A stretch of DNA of 64,000 bases from Methylobacterium sp. Leaf117 (GTDB lineage: Bacteria > Pseudomonadota > Alphaproteobacteria > Rhizobiales > Beijerinckiaceae), in assembly GCF_001422985.1 (NCBI RefSeq), contig NZ_LMNL01000023.1, positions 444,516 through 508,515 of the forward strand, written 5' to 3'. This document shows, piece after piece, positions 1-8,837 of the stretch. The translations under genes and the position numbers were made by a program. Every line of letters begins with the position of its first letter. Positions within the stretch are counted from its first letter, which is position 1. The notes below the pieces were generated by a model, which was not told where the DNA came from, searched no databases, and saw only the letters and a program-made list of their open reading frames with translations.

Positions 1-467
1 TGCGCACCAAAGTCGAAGCAGCCAAGATCGCTGCGAGCGGCGGCACCCACATGGTCATTGCCGATGGGCGCGAGAAGAATCCGCTGCGTACCATCCTAAA
101 GGGCGGGCGCTGCAGTTGGTTTCTATCAGGCTCGAACCCGGTGACGGCGCGCAAGAGCTGGATCGCCGGCTCCCTGGAGCCGCGTGGAATCCTCACCGTC
201 GATGCTGGCGCCGCGCGTGCTCTCCAGGGTGGCGCCAGCCTGCTGCCTGTGGGCGTGACCCGCGTCCAGGGCGGGTTCGGACGCGGCGATGCCGTGGTGA
301 TCCGGGATGAAGCTGGACGGACCCTTGGACGCGGACTCGTGGCCTATGACAGCGACCAGGCCCTGCGCATTATCGGCCGGCCGAGCCGGGAAATCGCCGA
401 TCTTCTGACCCATCCGGGACGCGCGGAAATGGTACACCGCGATGACCTCGCGATGGTGGGGGAATAG
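1..467 (+). CDS. proB: Glutamate 5-kinase, C-terminal part (gene starts upstream of window)
   Basis: Catalyses ATP-dependent phosphorylation of glutamate, the first step of proline synthesis, in the cytosol. About 155 codons are visible, in the frame whose first complete codon is at base 3. The visible protein opens at RTKVEAAKIA, which matches the conserved GGM-RTK segment of the kinase fold, and continues into a PUA domain (VQGGFGRGDAV, GLVAYDS) up to the stop at 467. It sits just ahead of proA, the next enzyme of the pathway. The start lies outside the window, so the apparent ATG at 51 is internal. Confidence 0.93.
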   Translation, partial: RTKVEAAKIAASGGTHMVIADGREKNPLRTILKGGRCSWFLSGSNPVTARKSWIAGSLEPRGILTVDAGAARALQGGASLLPVGVTRVQGGFGRGDAVVIRDEAGRTLGRGLVAYDSDQALRIIGRPSREIADLLTHPGRAEMVHRDDLAMVGE

Positions 468-564
468 CTGACCCGTCAGCCCGTATGCTTGTTCTAATGG
501 CCTCCGGCGTGGCATGACGGGTCGGAACACAAGGCGGCCGCGTGCCATCGCGACGGTCGCGAGG

Positions 565-1872
565 ATGAAGGCCGTGCCCGTTCTGAACCTGCGATCTGAG
601 TTTACGCCCCCCGCCGATCTCTCCGCGGAGATGAACGCCCTGGGCCAGCGTGCCCGTGCTGCGGCCCGCAAGATCGCTCTCGCTCCAGCTCAGATCAAGG
701 ACACCGCGCTTCGCCTCATCTCCGAACGCCTCCGGGCGGAACGAGACACGATTTTGGCGGAAAACGCTCTCGACGTCGAGGCGGCCCGCGCCGCGGGCCA
801 GACCCAGGCGCTCTTCGACCGCCTCACCCTGGACGAAGGGCGTCTGGGGGCGATTGCCGACGCGGTGGCCAAAATCGGAGCGCTCCCTGATCCGGTGGGG
901 CGGCAGATCGCTGCCTTCGAGCGGCCCAACGGCTTGTTGATCGAACGCATTGCCGTGCCTCTCGGCGTCATCGGCGTCATTTTCGAGAGTCGGCCCAACG
1001 TCACGGCCGATGCGGGCGCGCTCTGCCTTAAAGCGGGCAATGCGGCGATCTTGCGCGCCGGGTCCGACAGCCACCGCTCTGCCATGGCCATTGCGCGTGC
1101 CATGCGGGCAGGGCTGGAGGCGGCGGGTCTTCCGGCCGACGCCATCCAGATCGTGCCGACCCGGGATCGCGCGGCGGTCGGCGCCATGCTGTCCGGCCTC
1201 GACGGTGGTATCGACGTCATTGTGCCGCGCGGCGGGCGCGGGCTGGTCGAGCGGGTGCAGGCGGAAGCTCGCGTCCCCGTCTTCGCCCATCTCGACGGTA
1301 TCTGCCATGTCTACGTCGCGGCGGGCGCGGACCTCGAGATGGCCCGCACCATCGTTCTTAACAGCAAGATGCGGCGCACCGGCATCTGCGGGGCCGCCGA
1401 AACCCTGCTTGTCGACCGCGCCTGCGCCGACACGCATTTGGCGCCGCTCGTCATTGCGCTTCTCGAGTCCGGATGCGCCGTGCGCGGCGATTCGGCCACG
1501 CAGGCGATCGATGCCCGCGTCAGTGCCGCCACGCCGGTCGATTGGCGCACCGAATATCTCGACGCCATCATTTCGGTTCGGGTCGTCGACGGTCTCGATG
1601 CCGCCATCGAACATATCGAGACCAACGGATCGCATCACACCGACGCGATCATCACCGATGACCTGACGGAAGCCTCACGCTTCCTGGCGGAGGTCGATTC
1701 GGCCATTGTCACACATAATGCCTCGACCCAGTTCGCCGACGGCGGGGAGTTCGGCTTTGGTGCCGAGATCGGCATCGCCACCGGACGCATGCACGCACGT
1801 GGGCCGGTGGGGGTCGAGCAACTGACCACCTTCAAGTACCGGGTTCACGGCAACGGGCAGACGCGCCCTTGA
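565..1872 (+). CDS. proA: Gamma-glutamyl phosphate reductase
   Basis: Reduces gamma-glutamyl phosphate to glutamate semialdehyde with NADPH, the second step of proline synthesis. It is an aldehyde-dehydrogenase-fold protein of about 435 residues, close to the usual family length. The catalytic cysteine lies in [10 protein letters not shown] near residue 275, and the nucleotide-binding part includes [13 protein letters not shown]. The start is uncertain: ATG 514 would add 17 basic residues, ATG 565 gives MKAVPVLNL, and ATG 631 begins right at the conserved helix. I prefer 565 on protein length. It follows proB by about 100 bp and precedes nadD, probably in one transcription unit. Confidence 0.95.
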   Translation: MKAVPVLNLRSEFTPPADLSAEMNALGQRARAAARKIALAPAQIKDTALRLISERLRAERDTILAENALDVEAARAAGQTQALFDRLTLDEGRLGAIADAVAKIGALPDPVGRQIAAFERPNGLLIERIAVPLGVIGVIFESRPNVTADAGALCLKAGNAAILRAGSDSHRSAMAIARAMRAGLEAAGLPADAIQIVPTRDRAAVGAMLSGLDGGIDVIVPRGGRGLVERVQAEARVPVFAHLDGICHVYVAAGADLEMARTIVLNSKMRRTGICGAAETLLVDRACADTHLAPLVIALLESGCAVRGDSATQAIDARVSAATPVDWRTEYLDAIISVRVVDGLDAAIEHIETNGSHHTDAIITDDLTEASRFLAEVDSAIVTHNASTQFADGGEFGFGAEIGIATGRMHARGPVGVEQLTTFKYRVHGNGQTRP

Positions 1873-1902
1873 CGCCAACTCCCGCGATCCGATCGAGGCG
1901 CG

Positions 1903-2526
1903 ATGCGCCTTGAGGCGTCGGGCCCGGCGCATCTGCCACCCGTTTCGCCGGGCCTGCGCATCGGTCTTTACGGGGGCTCGTTCAATCCGGCGCATCTCGG
2001 ACATCGGCATGTCAGCCTCGTCGCCCTGAAGCGGCTGCGGCTTGATGCGATCTGGTGGATGGTGACGCCAGGTAACCCGTTGAAGGATCGGGGCGACCTC
2101 GCTGCCATCAACCGCCGGGTCGAACGGGCGCAGCGCGTCGCCGACCATCCCCGAATCCGGGTCACGGATTTCGAGTCGCAGATCGGCGCCCGATACACCC
2201 GTCAGTCCTTGCGGTTCCTCACACAGAGAAATCCGGCTGTGCGGTTCGTCTGGATCATGGGAGCCGACAGCCTCGCGACATTTCACCGCTGGCAGGGATA
2301 TTTGGAGATCGCCGCCCTGATGCCGCTCGCCATCGTCGATCGTCCGGGCTTCACCCTGACCGCACCGGCCGCTCGCGCCGCCCACGTCCTTGCGCGCTGG
2401 CGCATCGCGGAATCGAACGCGGCAAGCTTGTCTGATCGCGCAGCTCCAGCTTGGGTTTTCCTCCACGGGCCGCGTTCGACCCTCTCGTCCACGGCTCTGC
2501 GAGCCGGCCCAGACGTGTTCGCATAG
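1903..2526 (+). CDS. nadD: Nicotinate-nucleotide adenylyltransferase
   Basis: Transfers AMP from ATP to nicotinate mononucleotide in NAD synthesis. The protein has 207 residues. The nucleotidyltransferase signature GGSFNPAHLGH (HxGH) is at residues 24-34, and the C-terminal SSTALR matches the family's ISSTxIR substrate loop. The N-terminus has about 18 residues before the beta-strand RIGLYGG, slightly longer than in Escherichia coli. It lies 30 bp after proA and about 85 bp before rsfS. The nadD-rsfS-rlmH order is widely conserved in bacteria, which supports the assignment. Confidence 0.95.
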   Translation: MRLEASGPAHLPPVSPGLRIGLYGGSFNPAHLGHRHVSLVALKRLRLDAIWWMVTPGNPLKDRGDLAAINRRVERAQRVADHPRIRVTDFESQIGARYTRQSLRFLTQRNPAVRFVWIMGADSLATFHRWQGYLEIAALMPLAIVDRPGFTLTAPAARAAHVLARWRIAESNAASLSDRAAPAWVFLHGPRSTLSSTALRAGPDVFA

Positions 2527-2611
2527 GCGTCTGTACGAGACGGCGGGTGCCTTCGATGGAAAAGGCAAGAGCCACGTTCCACTTTATCCCTATTCGGAGT
2601 ACGATGGTGGG

Positions 2612-3040
2612 ATGACGATGGCGATTGCAGGAACCCAGACGCTGAACGACGCGGTCCACACCGGAGCCCCGGGCTCCGAGGAATCCACCAACCGGAAGAT
2701 CGACGATCTCCGGAGCCTCGCCCTCGAATGCCTCGAGGACATGAAAGCCGAGGAGACGATTGAGATCGATCTCATGGGCCGAACCTCCCTGGCCGATACG
2801 ATGATTATCACGTCAGGCCGCTCTCAGCGCCATGTCGGCGCGATCGCGGATCGCGTCCTCCAGGAGATCAAGTCCAAAGGGCTTGGTACGGCTCGGGTCG
2901 AGGGGCTTCCGGCTTGCGATTGGGTGTTGATCGATGCCGGCGACATCATCGTGCACATCTTCAGACCGGAAGTGCGCGGCTTCTACAATCTGGAAAAAAT
3001 GTGGGGGGCCGACCGTCCCGCCGCTGCCCTGGCCGAATGA
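2612..3040 (+). CDS. rsfS: Ribosomal silencing factor RsfS
   Basis: Binds ribosomal protein L14 and blocks joining of the ribosomal subunits, lowering translation in starvation. The protein has 142 residues from ATG 2612 (MTMAIAG). The DUF143/RsfS core runs from about residue 30 (DDLRSLALECLEDMKAEE) through MGRTSLADTMIITSGRSQRH to VEGLPACDWVLIDAGDIIVH and YNLEKMWG. A longer in-frame reading from 2390 overlaps nadD and is not credible. The N-terminal tail of about 28 residues is longer than in E. coli RsfS. The stop is 13 bp before the GTG of rlmH. Confidence 0.95.
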   Translation: MTMAIAGTQTLNDAVHTGAPGSEESTNRKIDDLRSLALECLEDMKAEETIEIDLMGRTSLADTMIITSGRSQRHVGAIADRVLQEIKSKGLGTARVEGLPACDWVLIDAGDIIVHIFRPEVRGFYNLEKMWGADRPAAALAE

Positions 3041-3053
3041 AGTCCAGCGCATC

Positions 3054-3557
3054 GTGCGCTTGCTGGTCGCGGCAGTTGGCCGTCTGAAGCCCGGTCCCGA
3101 ACGAGATCTCGCCGCGCGATATCGTGAGCGAGCCGTTCAAGTCGGGCGGGGACTCGGGTTCGCAGCCTGCGACATCGCCGAAATTCCCGAGAGCCGCGCA
3201 CGGCGCGCACAGGACCGTGCGTCCGAGGAGGGGGCGGCCATCCTTGGGCTTGCTTCCGCAACCGGTGCCGTGCTGGCTGTCTACGATGAGCGCGGACGCT
3301 CCGATCTGACCAGCGAGCTCATCGCGGAGCGTGTCGGGAGCTGGCGTGATGCAGGACGCTCAGCCCTCATCCTCGCAATTGGGGGCGCTGATGGTCTGGA
3401 CCCGTCCGTCCGGTCACGTGCCGAACTGGCCCTGTCGTTCGGAGCCGCCACCTTGCCGCATGGGCTTGTGCGCGTCCTCGCCCTGGAGCAGGTGTACCGC
3501 ACGCTGACGATCCTTGCCGGCCACCCGTATCACCGCGGAAACCTCGACGACCGATGA
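3054..3557 (+). CDS. rlmH: 23S rRNA pseudouridine-1915 N3-methyltransferase
   Basis: SPOUT-class methyltransferase that modifies helix 69 of 23S rRNA. The protein has 167 residues if it starts at GTG 3054 (VRLLVAAVGRLK), which aligns with the usual family N-terminus. The SAM-binding trefoil knot is visible as LILAIGGADGLD and the C-terminal LPHGLVRVLALEQVYR...HPYHRGN. No ATG fits the family start; the next upstream codons belong to rsfS. The stop overlaps the ATG of the following gene by four bases (ATGA), indicating translational coupling to the envelope gene downstream. Confidence 0.93.
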   Translation: MRLLVAAVGRLKPGPERDLAARYRERAVQVGRGLGFAACDIAEIPESRARRAQDRASEEGAAILGLASATGAVLAVYDERGRSDLTSELIAERVGSWRDAGRSALILAIGGADGLDPSVRSRAELALSFGAATLPHGLVRVLALEQVYRTLTILAGHPYHRGNLDDR

Positions 3558-4894
3558 CATCGGGCACCCGACGTAGACGTACTGGGGTGAGGAGCGGCCT
3601 GATGATGGCCGCTTTCTTCGCTCTCACGTGCGTACCCCGCGCCGAGGAGCCCTCGACGCCGGAGGCTGTCCAGAACGCGCTCGACGAGAAGACCCGCCGC
3701 GCCGACAACCTGAAGCGCATCGAAGACGCGCTTGCGGCCAGTACGGGAGCCAGGGCCAAATTCGAGGCGGAGATTACCGCCATCGGCGGCGACCGGGCCA
3801 AGCTGAACACCGCCCTCGTCGATGCCGCGCGTCAGGCCCAGGCCACCGAAGTTCGTATGAGCCGACTCGAGGACCGCCTGAAGACCCTCGGAACCAGTGA
3901 GACGGCACTTCGGCGCTCGCTCGAATCCCGGCGGGGCGTTATCGCGGAGATCCTTGCCGCGCTCCAGCGCATGGGTCGCCGGCCGCCGCCGGCGGTCCTG
4001 GTCCGTCCCGAGGATGTGCTCGCGGTCATCCGCACGTCGATGCTGCTTGGTGCAGTCGTGCCCGAATTGCGCGGGGAAGCCGAGACCCTGGCCGGCGACC
4101 TGACCGAACTCGTCCGCCTGAAGGGTCTCATCGCTGCCGATCGCGAAGGGTTGACCAACGATCTGGCGGGTTGGGCGCGGGAACAGCAGCGCCTGAATGC
4201 TCTCATCGCGGCGCGCCGGACACGACAGGCCGAGGTCGAGAGCGGGCTGGCCGCCGAGCGGACCCGCACTGCCGAACTCTCGGTTCAGGCTCGAAGCTTG
4301 AAGGAATTGCTCGACCGGATGGAGGGGGAGGTCGCGTCGGCGCGCCGGGCCGCCGAGGAGGCCCGGGCCGCCGAATCCCGCGAGGTCCGCGCCACCCAGG
4401 AACGCTTCGCGGTCGCCGCGGCGCGTGACCCGGCTCGCTTGGCGCCGAAGGTCCGTTTCGTCGACACGCGGGGGGACCTTCCACGCCCCGTCAGCGGCGC
4501 CCTCCTGCGCAGCTTCAACCAGCCCGATGGTAATGGCGGAAGCACCCGCGGCATATCGCTCTCGACCCGGCCGAAAGCGGTGGTTTCCTCACCGGCCGAT
4601 GGCTGGGTGTCCTTTGCCGGCCAGTTCCGGTCGTACGGGCGACTCTTGATCATCAACGCCGGCGATGGCTACTATCTCTTGTTGGCGGGGATGGACCAGA
4701 TCAACGTCGAGGTCGGCCAGTTCGTGCTCGCGGGCGAGCCGGTGGCGGCGATGGGGGAGGGCGGCACCAGTCCCGAAGCGGCGGGCGGTGATCGCAGCGA
4801 TCCGGTCTTATACGTTGAGTTCAGAAAAGACGGCGGCTCCATCGACCCGGAGCCTTGGTGGGCGAAAAGCCCCAGCGAGAAGGTTCGCGGATAA
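3554..4894 (+). CDS. envC: Murein hydrolase activator, EnvC/M23 type
   Basis: Predicted periplasmic factor that activates cell-separation amidases. The protein has 446 residues: an N-terminal signal/anchor (about residues 15-30), a long coiled coil (about 40-280) and a C-terminal LytM/M23 domain (about 300-440). The LytM zinc ligands are absent: the positions normally holding histidine read GISL, LLLAGMD and LYVEFR. That is the state of EnvC itself, so it should be a regulator and not an active peptidase. It overlaps rlmH (ATGA) and ends in TAATG shared with ctpA, so three genes are coupled. The symbol is by family resemblance. Confidence 0.85.
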   Translation: MTSGTRRRRTGVRSGLMMAAFFALTCVPRAEEPSTPEAVQNALDEKTRRADNLKRIEDALAASTGARAKFEAEITAIGGDRAKLNTALVDAARQAQATEVRMSRLEDRLKTLGTSETALRRSLESRRGVIAEILAALQRMGRRPPPAVLVRPEDVLAVIRTSMLLGAVVPELRGEAETLAGDLTELVRLKGLIAADREGLTNDLAGWAREQQRLNALIAARRTRQAEVESGLAAERTRTAELSVQARSLKELLDRMEGEVASARRAAEEARAAESREVRATQERFAVAAARDPARLAPKVRFVDTRGDLPRPVSGALLRSFNQPDGNGGSTRGISLSTRPKAVVSSPADGWVSFAGQFRSYGRLLIINAGDGYYLLLAGMDQINVEVGQFVLAGEPVAAMGEGGTSPEAAGGDRSDPVLYVEFRKDGGSIDPEPWWAKSPSEKVRG

Positions 4895-6216
4895 TGCGCA
4901 AGGTTTCCCTCGTTCTAGTCGGCGCGTTCCTCGGCGTCGGGTCTTCCATGGTCGCGACCCAGACCCGCCTTCTCTCGGGGACGAGCGCGGTTGCGGCCTC
5001 CGCCGAGACCTACCGTCAACTCAGCCTGTTCGGTGACGTGTTCGAGAAAATCCGCACCGATTATGTGGAGAAGCCCGACGAGGCGAAGCTGATCGAGGCG
5101 GCCGTCAACGGCATGCTTACCTCGCTCGATCCGCATTCGAGCTACATGGACTCCAAGAGCTTCCGCGACATGCAGGTGCAGACACGCGGCGAGTTCGGCG
5201 GCCTAGGTATCGAGGTCACGATGGAGGATGGCCTGATCAAGGTCGTCACGCCGATCGACGACACCCCCGCGTCGAAGGCCGGTATCCTCACCAACGACAT
5301 CATCACTCAGATCGACGAGGATCAAGTTCAGGGCCTTACCCTGAACCAGGCCGTCGACAAGATGCGCGGTCCTGTGAACTCGCCCGTGAAGCTGAAGATC
5401 AGCCGGAAGGAGTCTAAGGACCCCATTGAGGTTACGCTGAACCGCGACGTGATCAAGATCAAGCCGGTGCGCTCGCGCGCCGAGGGCGGCGACATCGGCT
5501 ACATCCGCCTGACCCAGTTCAACGAGCAAACCTTCGATGGCCTGCGTGCCGCGATCGATAAGCTCAATACCGACATCGGCGCCGACAAGCTCAAGGGCTA
5601 TGTGCTGGATCTGCGCAACAATCCCGGCGGCCTTCTCGACCAGGCCGTGATGGTCTCCGATGCCTTCCTCGATCGCGGAGAGATCGTTTCGACCCGCGGC
5701 CGCAATCCGGACGAGACTCAGCGGTTCTCGGCCAAGGCCGGCGACCTGACCAAGGGCAAGCCCATTGTTGTCCTGGTCAATGGCGGTTCCGCCTCGGCCT
5801 CCGAGATCGTTGCCGGTGCGTTGCAGGATCATAAGCGTGCCACGGTGCTGGGCACCCGGTCGTTCGGCAAGGGCTCCGTGCAGTCGATCATCCCGCTCGG
5901 CGGAAGCGGTGCACTCCGCCTGACCACCGCGCGCTACTACACGCCGTCGGGCCGTTCGATCCAGGCCAAGGGGATCGAGCCGGATCAGGAGGTCCTGCAG
6001 GAAGTGCCGGACGAACTGAAGGGCAAGGACGAGACCAAGGGCGAGGCTGGCCTGAAGGGGCACCTGAAGCAGAAGGACGTCGAGGAGCGCGGCGGGTCGT
6101 CTGCTTACGTTCCGCCGGACCCGGCCAAGGACAAGCAGCTCACGGCAGCCTTCGATTTCCTGCGTGGAATCCAGAAGGGCGCGGCCAACACGCCGAAGGC
6201 AGTTGTGCCGAACTGA
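4894..6216 (+). CDS. ctpA: Carboxy-terminal processing protease, S41 family
   Basis: Periplasmic serine protease that trims C-termini of envelope proteins, often peptidoglycan hydrolases. The protein has 440 residues: an N-terminal membrane/signal segment (1-25), a PDZ domain (about 95-175) and an S41 protease domain. The catalytic Ser lies in GGSASASEIVAGAL (about residue 302) and the Lys in FGKGSVQ (about 327). The start codon overlaps the TAA of the EnvC-like gene (TAATG), so the longer in-frame start at 4855 is unlikely. Pairing with an EnvC-like factor suggests joint action in septal wall turnover. Confidence 0.95.
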   Translation: MRKVSLVLVGAFLGVGSSMVATQTRLLSGTSAVAASAETYRQLSLFGDVFEKIRTDYVEKPDEAKLIEAAVNGMLTSLDPHSSYMDSKSFRDMQVQTRGEFGGLGIEVTMEDGLIKVVTPIDDTPASKAGILTNDIITQIDEDQVQGLTLNQAVDKMRGPVNSPVKLKISRKESKDPIEVTLNRDVIKIKPVRSRAEGGDIGYIRLTQFNEQTFDGLRAAIDKLNTDIGADKLKGYVLDLRNNPGGLLDQAVMVSDAFLDRGEIVSTRGRNPDETQRFSAKAGDLTKGKPIVVLVNGGSASASEIVAGALQDHKRATVLGTRSFGKGSVQSIIPLGGSGALRLTTARYYTPSGRSIQAKGIEPDQEVLQEVPDELKGKDETKGEAGLKGHLKQKDVEERGGSSAYVPPDPAKDKQLTAAFDFLRGIQKGAANTPKAVVPN

Positions 6217-6257
6217 GGCGGATGCCCGGCGGCCCTTAGCGAAGCCTTAACCACCGC

Positions 6258-6294
6258 GGCCCCCAATGTCGGTTCAGGACCGATGTTGGGGGCC
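6258..6294 (+). terminator. Hairpin after ctpA
   Basis: A 9-bp perfect stem (GGCCCCCAA / TTGGGGGCC) with an inner CGGT/ACCG stem lies 42 bp past the ctpA stop. There is no T-run, so termination strength is uncertain. It may separate the envelope run from the deacetylase gene or act as a processing hairpin. Confidence 0.5.
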
Positions 6295-6356
6295 GTCGCC
6301 GTTTCGGGCGGAACCGCCACAAACCTCGGACCGGGAGCCTGGGGAAGCGGCTGCGC

Positions 6357-7571
6357 GTGGCCACCGACGACATCCTGACCCGACCGCTCGGCGGCAAGCC
6401 CAAAGCCGGTTCCCGGCTGCGGTCGCTACGGCAGGCGCGCGTCACCGCCCCGGTGGTGCTGGGCGGCCTCGTGGCGGGTCTCGTCCTGGGTACCAGCATC
6501 CTCATGGTCGTGGGCGATCCTGGAGGCGGCGAGCCGAGCGCTACCGCGATCATTGCGCTGCGCCAGTCGGAGGCTGCTTCCGAAGCTTCGGCCCAGGTGC
6601 AAGCCAATGTCGAACGTCCGAAATCAGGTTCCAGCAGTGCCAGCGATGTCGAGAACGCCTCCGGTGTGACGGTGGTGCGCCCGACCGGAACGGCGGCGCC
6701 AACCGACGCGGTCGTGATCCAGGTCCCTTCCGCGGCACCAATCCGCCTGAGCGCCGCTCCCGATCCGCGCCTCGTCGAGCGCGGCCGCCACGGCAACATA
6801 CCGCGTCTCGGCGAAGGCCGATTGCGTGCGCTCGACGTCTATGCGCGGCCCGATACCGGCGGAGCCGGCCCTCGGGTTGCCATTCTGGTCTCGGGTCTCG
6901 GAATTAGCCAAGCGGCCACGGCCAGCGCCATCACCCGGCTTCCACCGGCAGTCAGCCTCGCCTTCGCGCCCTATGGCAGCGATCTTGAGCGAACCGTCGC
7001 GCGAGCCCGCGAAGCCGGGCACGAAGCCCTGCTTCAGGCCCCGATGGAGCCCTTCGACTATCCCGACAGCGACCCTGGTCCACAGACCTTGCTGACCAGC
7101 TCGCGTCCGCCCGAGAATCTCGATCGCTTGAGCTGGGTGATGAGCCGGTTCTCCGGGTTCATCGGGATCGTGAACTACATGGGTGCCAAACTCACGAGCG
7201 ACCCGGCCGCTTTGGAGCCAATCTTGCGCGAGATCGGTGCCCGTGGCCTCGGCTTCGTCGATGACGGCACCTCGCCGCGCTCACTGGCAGCGTCTTTGGC
7301 TACCAAAGCGAAAGTGCCTGTCGCCCGCGCCGAGATCGTCCTCGACGCTCTTCCGCGTCCCGACGCCATTGATCGGGAGCTGGCTCGCCTCGAAGCTCAG
7401 GCGCGGCAGAAGGGGTTCGCTTTCGCCTCTGCCAGCGCGCTCCCGATGAGCATCGACCGAATCGCCCGCTGGGCCGCCGAAGCGGAGATGCGGGGGATCA
7501 GGCTTGTCCCCGTCAGCGTGACCCTGGGCGGCAGCGGTGCAGGCACCCGTCTGACCAGCAACCGGCCATGA
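6357..7571 (+). CDS. Divergent polysaccharide deacetylase family protein
   Basis: Envelope protein of the YibQ/DUF610 family, distantly related to polysaccharide deacetylases. The protein has 404 residues: a cytoplasmic lead, one membrane helix at about 31-53, a low-complexity periplasmic linker (about 55-165) and the NodB-like domain ([54 protein letters not shown]). The start is GTG 6357, chosen because GGGGAAG lies about 10 bases upstream. It follows EnvC-like and CtpA genes, an arrangement common in proteobacteria and consistent with a cell-wall role. The enzymatic activity is unproven for the family. Confidence 0.88.
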   Translation: MATDDILTRPLGGKPKAGSRLRSLRQARVTAPVVLGGLVAGLVLGTSILMVVGDPGGGEPSATAIIALRQSEAASEASAQVQANVERPKSGSSSASDVENASGVTVVRPTGTAAPTDAVVIQVPSAAPIRLSAAPDPRLVERGRHGNIPRLGEGRLRALDVYARPDTGGAGPRVAILVSGLGISQAATASAITRLPPAVSLAFAPYGSDLERTVARAREAGHEALLQAPMEPFDYPDSDPGPQTLLTSSRPPENLDRLSWVMSRFSGFIGIVNYMGAKLTSDPAALEPILREIGARGLGFVDDGTSPRSLAASLATKAKVPVARAEIVLDALPRPDAIDRELARLEAQARQKGFAFASASALPMSIDRIARWAAEAEMRGIRLVPVSVTLGGSGAGTRLTSNRP

Positions 7572-7644
7572 CCCCACTCTGAATTGCGTGGCGACGCCGT
7601 TTCGTGCGTTGCGACACCTCACCGGCCTGCCTATGGTCCCCGCC

Positions 7645-8190
7645 ATGACCGCATCTCCGACCGCCGACGGCGCCGATCTTCCGTACCGTTCCTGCGTCGG
7701 TATCACTCTGATCTCGCGCGCTGGGCTCGTCTTCATTGGACGGCGCCGGGCAGATGCAGGTCCGGAGCACGTTGCTGATGGTCGTGCCTGGCAGATGCCT
7801 CAAGGCGGGATCGACGCCGGCGAGGACCCCGAGGCCGCGGCGCTGCGCGAGCTCTACGAGGAGACCAATGTTTCCTCGGCGTCGGTCGTCCGCCTCGGCG
7901 AGGCGCCGGAATGGCTGTCCTACGATCTACCGCCGGCCGTGCTGAAGCAGGCCTGGAAGGGGCGATACCGGGGCCAGACCCAGAAGTGGTTCGCGTTCGG
8001 CTTCGTTGGCTCCGACGACGAGATCGACGTTGCGAATCCGGGCGAGGGGGCTTTCCCGTCGGAGTTCGATGCGTGGCGGTGGGAGCCGATGTCCGGCCTG
8101 CCGGACCTGATCGTTCCGTTCAAGCGTCCGGTCTACGAGGGTGTGGTGGATGCCTTCGTGGGGCTCACCACATGGAACGCCGCCACGTGA
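7645..8190 (+). CDS. rppH: RNA pyrophosphohydrolase (Nudix)
   Basis: Converts 5'-triphosphate mRNA ends to monophosphate and so triggers decay; family members also cleave dinucleoside polyphosphates. The Nudix box [20 protein letters not shown] is intact, and the LPYRSCVGI start, WQMPQGG and SYDLPP...QTQKWFAF segments are typical of RppH. ATG 7645 gives 181 residues and about ten residues before LPYRS, as in relatives. ATG 7633 and GTG 7588 are in frame but lengthen the N-terminus. It lies about 70 bp after the deacetylase gene. Confidence 0.93.
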   Translation: MTASPTADGADLPYRSCVGITLISRAGLVFIGRRRADAGPEHVADGRAWQMPQGGIDAGEDPEAAALRELYEETNVSSASVVRLGEAPEWLSYDLPPAVLKQAWKGRYRGQTQKWFAFGFVGSDDEIDVANPGEGAFPSEFDAWRWEPMSGLPDLIVPFKRPVYEGVVDAFVGLTTWNAAT

Positions 8191-8210
8191 TCGCCTGAGG
8201 CCGGGTCACG

Positions 8211-8819
8211 ATGCGCTGGTGGTCGATTCCGATTTTATTGGTCATCGGTTGGTTCGCGTTCACGCTGACCCCGCTCTGGGCCCTATACGATCTGGCCCGC
8301 GCTGTTCAGGCCCACGACACGGACTACATCGCCCGGCACGTCAATTTCCGGACTCTCCGATTGTCGGTCATCCGGCAGGCGGTCGCGGCGGCCCAGGCGC
8401 GCGATCCGGCGGCACCCGATGTCGAGCCCCGGGATCGGCAGCGCATCGCCGAGGCCGCCGCCGCCCTGGCGATCCCAATCGCCGAGGCTCTGGTGACACC
8501 CGCTACGGTGGTCGACCTCCTGGACGACGGTTGGCCGCAATCCGTCGAGCTTGGACGCGATGGGCCGAAGACCAAGCCCGCAGGTGGCCTGCACATCGAA
8601 AGCGTCCGGCGGTTGATCCCGTTCTATCTCGCCTCCGAGATGCGCGGGTTCCGCACCGTCGTGATCGGCATACCACCTGAGGCGGGGAGGGATCGGCGAT
8701 TACGGATCCGCCTGCGCCTCCGCGGCTGGTCCTGGCGCCTCGTCGATATCGAACTGAACGAAGAGCTGCGCGAGCGCATCGCCCAGTCCTTCGTACGCAC
8801 CAGCGCGAAGACGCGCTGA
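8211..8819 (+). CDS. DUF2939 domain-containing protein
   Basis: Predicted membrane-anchored or exported protein of 202 residues and unknown function. The N-terminus is a hydrophobic segment (IPILLVIGWFAFTLTPLWAL, about 6-25). It is followed by the DUF2939 region, marked by YDLARAVQAHD, VNFRTLRLSVIRQ and, near the C-terminus, LRLRGWSWRLVDIEL. The gene is 20 bp after rppH and may be co-transcribed. It ends 18 bp before the stop of the convergent ROK gene. The family name is recognised from the YxLxxA-D-V-F-LR pattern; no biochemical role is known to me. Confidence 0.8.
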   Translation: MRWWSIPILLVIGWFAFTLTPLWALYDLARAVQAHDTDYIARHVNFRTLRLSVIRQAVAAAQARDPAAPDVEPRDRQRIAEAAAALAIPIAEALVTPATVVDLLDDGWPQSVELGRDGPKTKPAGGLHIESVRRLIPFYLASEMRGFRTVVIGIPPEAGRDRRLRIRLRLRGWSWRLVDIELNEELRERIAQSFVRTSAKTR

Positions 8820-8837
8820 CAGCTCAGGCGCTGCCGA

